DNA from: Nitrobacter winogradskyi Nb-255
GTDB lineage: Bacteria > Pseudomonadota > Alphaproteobacteria > Rhizobiales > Xanthobacteraceae
Reading direction: 5' to 3'
NCBI RefSeq assembly: GCF_000012725.1
Contig: NC_007406.1
Location: forward strand, 1,640,001 to 1,704,000
DNA: 64,000 bases
The notes beneath the pieces are model-generated. The model ran no database searches. It worked only from the letters and a program-made list of their open reading frames with translations, and was not told the DNA's origin. The translations under genes and the position numbers were made by a program. Shown here piece by piece: positions 52,909 to 59,316 of this stretch. Each line of letters opens with the position of its first letter. Position 1 is the stretch's first letter.

Positions 52909-54253
52909 CGGATTCCAGGGTAGCCACAAGGCCGGTGAATTGCTGCCAGCGCTTCACGGCGACATCGACGTAAAGCGGATTCAGCTCAATCGCGAAGCAT
53001 TTGCGGCCGGTGATTTCGGCCGCGATGAGGGTGGTGCCGGATCCGGAAAACGGCTCATAGACCATCTCGCCCGGCTGCGAGTTGTTTTCGATCGGCCGTT
53101 TCATGGCCTCCACCGGCTTTTGCGTGCCGTGGCCAGTCTCCGACTTCACATGCTCGATGTTCCAGACGGTCGATTGCTTCCGACCGCCTTCGTAATGACC
53201 GCGCTCGCCGTCGCGCACGGTGTAAGTCGCAACCTCATGCTCCGGCACGAAATGCCAGCGCTCGTCCGCCCCCTCTTTCACTGCATAGAAGCACGGCTCA
53301 TGCTGAAAGTGATAATCGCCGCGCCCGAGCACATGCCGCTGCTTCACCCAAACGATGTGCGCCCGAATCTTGAATCTGCAGGCCGTGAGGGAATTGGCGA
53401 CGTCGCCGCAATAGGCGCCCGCGTGCCAGATGTACGCAACGTCACCGGGAAACAGCTCCCACGCCTCCCGCCAATCGGCGCGATCGTCATTCAGCACTTT
53501 GCCGGTCGCCGCATCCTTTGACGTGACGCCCGCCGCTTGCCGCCAGGCCGGATCATATTTCACGCCATAAGGCGGGTCGGTGACCATCAAATGCGGCACC
53601 CGGCCCGCCAGAACGCGCGCGACATCCTCCGGATTGGTGGAGTCGCCGTTGGTGATGCGGTGACGCCCGAGGATCCACACATCGCCGCGCCGCGATGTCG
53701 GCACCGGCGGCGGCTCGGGCACTTCATCCGGATCTGTGAGACCAGCAGTCGGCTCATGCAGCAGGCCAGCTATCCTGCCGGGTTCGAAACCGAGCTGATC
53801 CAGCTCAACGCCGAGCGCGCCAAGCTCGAGCACTTCGCCCTTGAGCAGCTTCTCATCCCAGCCCGTCGACATGGTGAGCTGGTTATCGGCAAGACGAAAC
53901 TTGCGCTTTTCCGCCTCCTCCCAGCCGACCGCGATCAGGACGCGAACCTCGGCGAACTGCTCCTGCTTCAGCGCTTCGAGCCGACCATGGCCAGCGATAA
54001 CGATACCCGCCTCATCGACCAGCACGCGGTGCACCTGCCCATATTGCCGCAGCGAGGCCCGAATCTGATCCAGCTGCGCCTGGTCGTGCTTCTTGGCGTT
54101 ACGATCGTAAGGCCGCAGCTGGTCGATCGGCCAGGTCTCCTCGCGAACGCGATTGGCCGCGCGCGGCCCGATCGGCTCAAGCTCGACGCGCGGCGTCTCG
54201 GCCTTCGGCTTCCGGGTCCGCTTTGGCTTAGTCGAAGTATTGGTCATTTTCAT
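52841..54253 (-). CDS. ParB-domain DNA methyltransferase (N6/N4 type) in packaging operon
   Basis: A 470-residue two-domain protein. The N-terminal ParB/Srx-like part ('WPIDQLRPYDRNAKKHDQAQ' , 'VIAGHGRLEALKQ', 'LADNQL') is followed by an amino-methyltransferase of the beta class with catalytic 'LMVTDPPYGVKYD' near 221 and SAM-binding 'EPFSGSGTTLIAAEITGR' near 400. Such proteins methylate phage DNA, often protecting it from host restriction, and are commonly found between small and large terminase genes in alphaproteobacterial phages. It overlaps small terminase by 26 bases and large terminase by 68. Confidence 0.93.
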   Translation of the reverse strand: MKMTNTSTKPKRTRKPKAETPRVELEPIGPRAANRVREETWPIDQLRPYDRNAKKHDQAQLDQIRASLRQYGQVHRVLVDEAGIVIAGHGRLEALKQEQFAEVRVLIAVGWEEAEKRKFRLADNQLTMSTGWDEKLLKGEVLELGALGVELDQLGFEPGRIAGLLHEPTAGLTDPDEVPEPPPVPTSRRGDVWILGRHRITNGDSTNPEDVARVLAGRVPHLMVTDPPYGVKYDPAWRQAAGVTSKDAATGKVLNDDRADWREAWELFPGDVAYIWHAGAYCGDVANSLTACRFKIRAHIVWVKQRHVLGRGDYHFQHEPCFYAVKEGADERWHFVPEHEVATYTVRDGERGHYEGGRKQSTVWNIEHVKSETGHGTQKPVEAMKRPIENNSQPGEMVYEPFSGSGTTLIAAEITGRKCFAIELNPLYVDVAVKRWQQFTGLVATLESDGRTFDDVAAERDAERRAAAAA

Positions 54254-54698
54254 CGAACAGGTCGCCCTGACCGGGCAGAAGGTTGCGCTCATCGGTCGGC
54301 GACAGACCGAGCATCGCAATGAGCGATCGCCACTGCCGCCAACTCTCGTTGACCTGCGCAACATGCGGGTGGCTTTTCACCTGATCGCCGTTGCGCGTTT
54401 TCACGCGGTAGATTTCGTGCGCCAGCGTCGGCATTGACGCCCGCAGGCCGCGCATTCGAACGGTGCAGCGGCAGTATTCGATAATCGTGTCGATGTAGCG
54501 CGCCTTGAGACGGTCGACCGATGGATCCGCAAGGATCGCAGCGACGCGCTTGTATTCCTTCTCGACCTCCGCCGGCAGATCACGCGGCATCAGCCGGCGG
54601 ATCGCCCGTTGCATCATCTTCTTGCGAAGCTTTTCCGCATCGACGTCATCCGGCCGCATCGGGATGACGTTTCGGAGCTTTGGTTTAGCACCGCGCAT
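54228..54698 (-). CDS. Phage terminase small subunit, P27 family
   Basis: A 156-residue protein starting 'MRGAKPKLRNVIPMRPD', the family's usual beginning, with a helical core ('LPAEVEKEYKRVAAILADP' , 'RYIDTIIEYCRCTVRMRGL') and C-terminal 'RSLIAMLGLSPTDERNLLPG'. It recognises the packaging site and hands DNA to the large subunit. ATG 54,698 is preferred over the TTG one codon upstream. Confidence 0.92.
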   Translation of the reverse strand: MRGAKPKLRNVIPMRPDDVDAEKLRKKMMQRAIRRLMPRDLPAEVEKEYKRVAAILADPSVDRLKARYIDTIIEYCRCTVRMRGLRASMPTLAHEIYRVKTRNGDQVKSHPHVAQVNESWRQWRSLIAMLGLSPTDERNLLPGQGDLFDENDQYFD

Positions 54699-54943
54699 CA
54701 AAGGTGGCTTTTTGTATTTAATTCCAACTTTTTGCGTCCGAAGGGGGGCCGCCGGTCCCTAAGCGGAACCCTGCGAAGTTTTTTGCCCCCCCGGGTCATC
54801 CCATGGTCGAAAAATTTTGGATCGGGATTCCACATGGAGGCATTTTTTTGACTCAAGGTGCGTCGAAGATCGGCGTTTTATTCTTATAATTTTAAGCCGC
54901 CGAGTGACCAGGCCACTTGCGGAGCCGAATACCGCGCTGCGGA
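54699..54943. other. Non-coding gap between HNH and small terminase; candidate cos region
   Basis: 245 bases free of a supported gene in an otherwise packed operon. It alternates A/T-rich blocks (around 54,808, 54,841 and 54,870-54,895) with homopolymer G/C runs: GGGGGG at 54,743 and CCCCCCC at 54,786 followed by GGG. In phages where HNH, TerS and TerL are adjacent, the cohesive-end site usually lies close to these genes. No overhang can be defined from sequence alone. Confidence 0.35.
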
Positions 54944-55324
54944 TCAGCCTCCAACCCAACCATCGACACCGATCACCGCTCGCTCGCGACGGCTGATCGC
55001 GACCGCTGTCGCCGAGTCCAACCACAGCTCGGCCTCCGGAAGCGCGCCGCGATCGAACATGTGCTCGAGCTGCTGCTTGACCACGTTGTGGTGGAAATCG
55101 CAGGACGATTGCCACCTGTCCTGATCCCAGAACAGCACCATGTCGCCTCGGTGCGGGACGACGTGATCGACCACTGCCGTTGGCGTTACCCTGCCCTCTG
55201 CTTTGCAACCGAGGCAAAGCGGATGTTTCCACTTGAACTGCTTCGCTGCACGATCCCAGCGCCCATCGTAACCACGAGAGCGAGCAGAACCACGGCGCGC
55301 ATCGTAGTCGGAAACGGTCGGCAT
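54944..55324 (-). CDS. HNH endonuclease of the packaging module
   Basis: A 126-residue HNH nuclease. Zinc Cys pair 'PLCLGCKAEGRVTPT', the H-x-x-x/DH motif in 'AVVDHVVPHRGDMVLFWD', and the closing 'SSCDFHHNVVKQQLEHMFD'. Adjacent HNH-terminase pairs of this kind (HK97 gp74 type) take part in cutting cos DNA during packaging. ATG 55,324 is preferred over TTG 55,330. It is the first gene after two terminators, so it opens the late operon. Confidence 0.93.
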   Translation of the reverse strand: MPTVSDYDARRGSARSRGYDGRWDRAAKQFKWKHPLCLGCKAEGRVTPTAVVDHVVPHRGDMVLFWDQDRWQSSCDFHHNVVKQQLEHMFDRGALPEAELWLDSATAVAISRRERAVIGVDGWVGG

Positions 55325-55414
55325 ACTCAAAAGAAAGGCCTGCGCGGCATGGACACCGGCAGGCCAAGTCTCTGGGAGGCGTCAGCGGCAGCATGAGCAC
55401 CGCCGCTACTCCTA

Positions 55415-55450
55415 AACGAAAAGCGCCGCCTGCATTGCTGCAGACGGCGC
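55415..55450 (-). terminator. Intrinsic terminator 2 between early and late operons
   Basis: On the minus strand a 12-base stem (GCGCCGTCTGCA/TGCAGGCGGCGC, one G-U pair) with a GCAA tetraloop is followed by TTTTCGTTT. It is the second of two terminators between the NusG-like gene and the HNH gene. Confidence 0.85.
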
Positions 55451-55510
55451 ACTCACCAACTCACTACAGGTGCAACGGCCAATGGCGATCACCGCTACAT
55501 CCCTAGACGC

Positions 55511-55540
55511 AAAAAGCCCCGCACGATGGCGGAGCTTTTT
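55511..55540 (-). terminator. Intrinsic terminator 1 after the NusG-like gene
   Basis: A stem of AAAAAGCTCCGC with GCGGGGCTTTTT (one G-U pair) and a six-base loop, ending in five T on the minus strand, 14 bases after the NusG-like stop codon. The complementary strand also ends in T5, so it can work both ways. Confidence 0.85.
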
Positions 55541-55553
55541 GAGCGGAATCCCT

Positions 55554-56258
55554 TCAACGGCAGCTGAAGCTGCCTCGCCGAGGCTTTCGCCCCTCACGAA
55601 CCGTGCAGGTATCCGTTGGACCCGGTGACGGTTCGATCTGTGCTTCCGACATCTCGGTCGGCGACAGGCGTCCGAATATCTCGATGGCTACCTTGAGTCG
55701 CCCCTTGGAGTCGAGTCGCTCGATGCGACCGGAAAAGTCGCGAAACGGTCCATCCACAATGCGCACGAGAGCGCCGATCTCGAACCGCGCGGCGCGCTTG
55801 CTTTGCGGCGTATTCGCGATCGCGACCAGCGCATGAATGTCCGCCATGCAGGCCACACGATCTGAGGTCGCTTCGCGCTCTGACGGAATGCGCGCGCGCC
55901 ACCCGCCAAACCGCAACCATCCCGACACACCGCCGATATCGGCCGGCACGCGCTCAAAGTCCGGCACGAACACGAGCTGCGGGAATAGCGGCACCTGGAC
56001 GAGCCGCTTGATCTCATAAGTCCAGCTCGATCCATGCACCCTGCGCACCACCCGCTGCTGCTTTGCGATCAACGGACAATAGGCGCTGATATTCCGCCGC
56101 TCGAACTCCCGCATGACCTTACGCTCGCAGCCCGGATGCGTGCGCAGAATGAACCAGTACTTCGGCTGCATCGGCACCGATGCCGGACCACGCACCGCAT
56201 CGAGATCAACCGTTCCGACGAATTGGCCGATCTCAAGCCGTTGCAGTTCACCGATCAT
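55554..56258 (-). CDS. Phage NusG-family (NGN-KOW) transcription factor
   Basis: A 234-residue paralog of NusG/RfaH. After a 30-residue extension, the NGN domain (33-118) starts 'KYWFILRTHPGCERKVMREF', with 'ISAYCPLI' and 'VPLFPQLVFV' as in RfaH/LoaP-type proteins. The KOW domain (about 158-195) has 'EIGALVRIVDGPFRDFSGRI'. The last 35 residues are Pro/Arg-rich. NusG paralogs bind RNA polymerase and RNA/DNA at specific operons and suppress termination. It is the last gene of the early operon, coupled by ATGA, and directly precedes two terminators. The role as late-gene antiterminator is inferred from this position. Confidence 0.88.
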   Translation of the reverse strand: MIGELQRLEIGQFVGTVDLDAVRGPASVPMQPKYWFILRTHPGCERKVMREFERRNISAYCPLIAKQQRVVRRVHGSSWTYEIKRLVQVPLFPQLVFVPDFERVPADIGGVSGWLRFGGWRARIPSEREATSDRVACMADIHALVAIANTPQSKRAARFEIGALVRIVDGPFRDFSGRIERLDSKGRLKVAIEIFGRLSPTEMSEAQIEPSPGPTDTCTVREGRKPRRGSFSCR

Positions 56259-57451
56259 GATCGCGTTTCCCCATGCTGGTCGTGTTGCGCAACGTTACCT
56301 ATGACGTCATCGGAGGCGACCGATTCATCGGGCGACGCTTCGTCGGCTGTTTCCAGATAAACCGTCCCGTCTTTCCTGGGTGGCCATGGCCATGGCGCCA
56401 TCGAGCCTTCCATGATCCGCCGGCGCGTCGCGACCGTGACGTGGTCAGCCAGATATCGATCCCATGCCGCCGCTTGCTGATTGTTCAACGCGATCCACTG
56501 CGATCGCGGCGGCGCGTTGGCCAGCGCCAGAAGCCGGGGCGTCGTCTCGCCGCGCCAGCTCACGCGGCCATCGGCCAAACGGTGGACCTTCAGAAAGAAC
56601 GTTTCGAGCATGGCGATCTGATGCAACGTTGCCAGCGCTGCGGCCGCGGCGCTCCCGGGCGGATGATGCACGGTTGACGCCGGCGCTTCCGGCTTGGCCG
56701 CAGAGAGCAGCTCCCATCGCCTCTGCTCGAGGTACTTCCAGCCGGCCGGCACACGATCGCGCTTTCTCCGCTTTTGCTCGGCGAGGAAGCCAGCGACGGC
56801 TCCGAGTGCTGCTTCACGTTGCTGAGCCGTGAGCGCGGCTGCGGCGTAAGCCGTTCGCTGACGATCGTCGAGCGCAGCCGTAGGCCAGCGAGCCTCGAAC
56901 GTAGTGAGGAAGCGGGCAACCGACTCGTGTTCGGTCTTTCCCTCGCGCGCGCGCTCTCTCTCCCGTTCAAGATGGGGTCGTTCTAAGGGGTCGTTCTTGG
57001 TGCCCACGTATGTGTGGGCACCCGGTGCCCGCCCAGGGTGGGCACCCGGGTGCTCATCTATGGGCACCCCCTCCGGAGCCGGACCGCACGAATCTGGCAC
57101 CGGATGCGGGGTGCTCGCTGGTGGGCACCCCCTGCCCGACTCCTCCTGGTCGAGCAATACGCGATATGCATAGCTCGCGCTTGGATGACGACTGGTGTCA
57201 TCGTCATCAGAAAGATCGCGGCGCTTCATTTGCACCCAACCGGCGCCGACCAGGCGCTCCAGGGCGCGCTGAATGGTCGCGCGACCGCAGTCGAGCTCGG
57301 CGGACATCTTCACCTGACTGCGCCGGCACCAGCCCATATCGTCGGTGTGCCGACCAAGCAGGCACAGCACCTGCAGGTCGCGCGGCTCCAGCGAGCGGTC
57401 GGTGACAGCGCCGGCGGGAATGATGGAATAGCGGGGCGATGGCATGATCAT
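56255..57451 (-). CDS. wHTH replication-initiator-like protein
   Basis: A 398-residue protein. Residues 14-75 form a winged helix ('LEPRDLQVLCLLGRHTDDM' , 'SAELDCGRATIQRALERLV'), of the type seen in phage and plasmid replication proteins. A Pro/His/Gly-rich linker (about 105-150) is encoded by iteron-like repeats. A second domain (about 175-245) has 'FLTTFEARWPTAALDDRQR' and 'RVPAGWKYLEQRRWELL' and recurs in the 63,129-63,752 gene. The C-terminal part is acidic. Replication start is a reasonable role from domain and context; it is not proven. ATGA overlaps on both sides. Confidence 0.65.
   Translation of the reverse strand: MIMPSPRYSIIPAGAVTDRSLEPRDLQVLCLLGRHTDDMGWCRRSQVKMSAELDCGRATIQRALERLVGAGWVQMKRRDLSDDDDTSRHPSASYAYRVLLDQEESGRGCPPASTPHPVPDSCGPAPEGVPIDEHPGAHPGRAPGAHTYVGTKNDPLERPHLERERERAREGKTEHESVARFLTTFEARWPTAALDDRQRTAYAAAALTAQQREAALGAVAGFLAEQKRRKRDRVPAGWKYLEQRRWELLSAAKPEAPASTVHHPPGSAAAAALATLHQIAMLETFFLKVHRLADGRVSWRGETTPRLLALANAPPRSQWIALNNQQAAAWDRYLADHVTVATRRRIMEGSMAPWPWPPRKDGTVYLETADEASPDESVASDDVIGNVAQHDQHGETRS
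57000..57130. repeat. Iteron-like GTGGGCACCC repeats inside the wHTH gene
   Basis: GTGGGCACCC occurs at 57,014-57,023, 57,038-57,047 and 57,121-57,130, with a one-mismatch copy (ATGGGCACCC) at 57,060-57,069 and an inverted GTGCCCAC at 57,000-57,007. Three of them are spaced 22 to 24 bases apart, two helical turns. They encode the Pro/His/Gly linker of the replication-like protein. Origins placed inside the initiator gene are known (lambda O). Confidence 0.45.
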
Positions 57452-57840
57452 TCCGGCGGCAAAATCCCGTCCGGCACGTCCATAACTCCGAGCGCGCCCT
57501 TATACGGGATTGGTGTTTTGAAGGGACGCGGTTCACGCAGTACGAGGCCGAACGGGCCACAGAACCAGAGGGAAGGATGATCGCGCACGCAGTCGACGAT
57601 CTCGACCGTGCCGACGAGCGCACCGAGCAGCCCGCACGCGCGGAAGTCGGCGACGGTCGGCGGCCTCAGACCGAAAGAAGCAATGTCGTCGATCGCGAGC
57701 ATTTCGGCGCGCGTCATCGTCGCGCTGGCGTGCACAACGATGCGCCCGCGCAAATTCCAGCGCCGGTCGCGGTTCTCGATGTCCTTGCCAGCGTGAAGGA
57801 TGGCCCATGCCCAGGGCTGGCGAATGCTGATGGCTTTCAT
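57448..57840 (-). CDS. ASCH domain protein
   Basis: A 130-residue ASCH-domain protein: '[20 protein letters not shown]' then 'IENRDRRWNLRGRIVVHAS', and 'ALVGTVEIVDCVRDHPSLWF'. ASCH domains share the PUA-like fold and are taken to bind RNA or modified nucleic acid; in phages the partner is unknown. The start at ATG 57,840 (not 57,861) fits the family and overlaps the upstream stop as ATGA. It is in the early operon just before the replication-like gene. Confidence 0.88.
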   Translation of the reverse strand: MKAISIRQPWAWAILHAGKDIENRDRRWNLRGRIVVHASATMTRAEMLAIDDIASFGLRPPTVADFRACGLLGALVGTVEIVDCVRDHPSLWFCGPFGLVLREPRPFKTPIPYKGALGVMDVPDGILPPE

Positions 57841-58571
57841 GCGCCACCCCCGCGCGCGCACTGGAACAACCCACCCGAAAGCGTCTCTCGTTTCTCTTTG
57901 ATCAGCTCGGCGAGCGCTGCGTCATCGGCGGGCGCGTAGGCGTTCTTGCGTTTCGAGCGAAAGAACATCCCGCGCAAAGCGTTCTGGCCGTACCGCTCGA
58001 TTTCCTTGATCAGATCGAGGGCGGCGCGGCGGCGTGGATCGCTCGGGCGCGGCTCTCCGACCTGCTTGTACAGACCCTTCCCGATGTGCTGAAATTCCGT
58101 GGTCGCGCAGATGTCTTCAGATGGCTTTGCCAGCACACCTTCAAGGATCCTGATGATCGACAGCGCGGCCCACTCGTATCCCATACGGAACAGTGGCGGC
58201 GGCAACTCATCAATTCGGCAGCTGCTGTCACAGTAGTAGATATCATCCCGCTTCTGAGCGAGCATCGCGGCGACCTTGCATTCGCTCCAATCCTGATCGC
58301 CGTCAGTAGCCGATCGCCTCGCCAGTTCAGCAACGGCATCCTGAAAAGCTAGCTCGCGCACGCGCGTCTCTTCCGCGAGCCCAAGGCCATCCAGCTCACG
58401 GAGATCGCGGAGAGCTGTCCGCCGTGGCTGTAGACGCAAGAGCGAGGCGCGGGCGATATCTTCAGCACGACAATGCGGAAGATAAAGGCCGATCGAATTC
58501 CAGTAATCCTGCAAAGACAGCGCGATCGCCTCGGTAAGGCTGATGTGCTCTTCGTCGGCAGAGACGGTCAT
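57837..58571 (-). CDS. Hypothetical early phage protein
   Basis: A 244-residue mostly helical, charged protein. I do not recognise a family. It starts '[20 protein letters not shown]' and includes a middle segment with '[20 protein letters not shown]' and a basic C-terminal third ('[19 protein letters not shown]'). No signal or membrane helix is seen. Both ends are ATGA-coupled to neighbours, which supports translation. The frame is open upstream to 58,652, but ATG 58,571 gives the coupling. Confidence 0.6.
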   Translation of the reverse strand: MTVSADEEHISLTEAIALSLQDYWNSIGLYLPHCRAEDIARASLLRLQPRRTALRDLRELDGLGLAEETRVRELAFQDAVAELARRSATDGDQDWSECKVAAMLAQKRDDIYYCDSSCRIDELPPPLFRMGYEWAALSIIRILEGVLAKPSEDICATTEFQHIGKGLYKQVGEPRPSDPRRRAALDLIKEIERYGQNALRGMFFRSKRKNAYAPADDAALAELIKEKRETLSGGLFQCARGGGA

Positions 58572-58777
58572 GACCGCACCTCGAGCCGCGCATCGCAGGG
58601 CGGCGTCGGCTGCGCCGGAAGCTGTTCGCAACCGCGCCAGAATTCGGTCCAATGCACGTCGCGTGGGCCGTCAGCCTCATGCCGCGTGACCTTGACCATG
58701 CCGCACCGCCGGCACTCTCGTTCGGACTTGTGCTCGAACCGCGCGGGCTCGCTCCATCTGTGACGGGCCGACGTCAT
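58568..58777 (-). CDS. Small zinc-ribbon-like phage protein
   Basis: A 69-residue protein with C-x-x-C in '[18 protein letters not shown]' and later Cys in 'FWRGCEQL' and 'TPPCDARLE', which together could bind one zinc. It begins '[19 protein letters not shown]', a pattern in which a bulky polar region precedes the Cys pair. It is coupled by ATGA at both ends. Function unknown. Confidence 0.6.
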   Translation of the reverse strand: MTSARHRWSEPARFEHKSERECRRCGMVKVTRHEADGPRDVHWTEFWRGCEQLPAQPTPPCDARLEVRS

Positions 58778-59316
58778 CGCTGCACCTTGCGGCTACGATT
58801 GCGATCGAACTTCTCGCCCTCGGCGATCCCGAGCGCGCACCCCTTGACGAGATCGCGACGGAAGCCGGTCGGCTTCCACCATTCGATTTCCCATGGCCAA
58901 AAGAGCGGGAGGTAGAACTTTGCGTCGCGGCCGACATCGGCGCCTTCAATTAGGTGACAATCGGCTTGCTTCAGATATGCTGCGCCCGCACGCGCCAGAT
59001 CGCCCCGCGCATGTTCATCGTCATGCGCCGCGTCCCAGCCCTCGACGTCCTGTTGCCGATAGCGCTCCGCGATCACGGCCTGCATGAACGGCGACAGCGG
59101 CCGGCGGATATGCAGCGCCTCGAACAGCCGCCGCAGCGTGAACGAGCGCACGATCGAGATCGCGGTCATGATCAGTGCGAAGACGAAATTTGCATGCCAA
59201 GGGATCGGCACGCCCAGCATCGGCAGGAAGACGGCCTGCGCCGTCATGCTGATGCCGAAGCCGACCACGATATTGATGATGCTTTCCAGCACCGACATCC
59301 ATTTCGATTGTTTCAT
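58774..59316 (-). CDS. Phage protein: two-helix membrane part fused to a WPWExEWWKP domain
   Basis: A 180-residue protein. Residues 1-65 have two membrane helices ('[20 protein letters not shown]' and '[18 protein letters not shown]'), as in small DUF7220-like phage proteins. Residues 78-180 are a different, widespread phage domain: '[20 protein letters not shown]', '[14 protein letters not shown]', '[20 protein letters not shown]', '[12 protein letters not shown]'. The two parts are usually separate proteins, so this looks like a fusion. ATGA overlaps join it to both neighbours. Role unknown. Confidence 0.65.
   Translation of the reverse strand: MKQSKWMSVLESIINIVVGFGISMTAQAVFLPMLGVPIPWHANFVFALIMTAISIVRSFTLRRLFEALHIRRPLSPFMQAVIAERYRQQDVEGWDAAHDDEHARGDLARAGAAYLKQADCHLIEGADVGRDAKFYLPLFWPWEIEWWKPTGFRRDLVKGCALGIAEGEKFDRNRSRKVQR

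Noticed and set aside
51832-52923. 363-codon plus-strand ORF
   Set aside because: Opposite large terminase, which is clearly the real gene.
54759-55400. 213-codon minus-strand ORF
   Set aside because: Overlaps the HNH gene in another frame and runs through the non-coding gap; composition is Arg/Ser-rich shadow.
57000-57130. CRISPR-like array at the GTGGGCACCC repeats
   Set aside because: Repeats are only 10 bases, unevenly spaced, and lie inside a coding frame.
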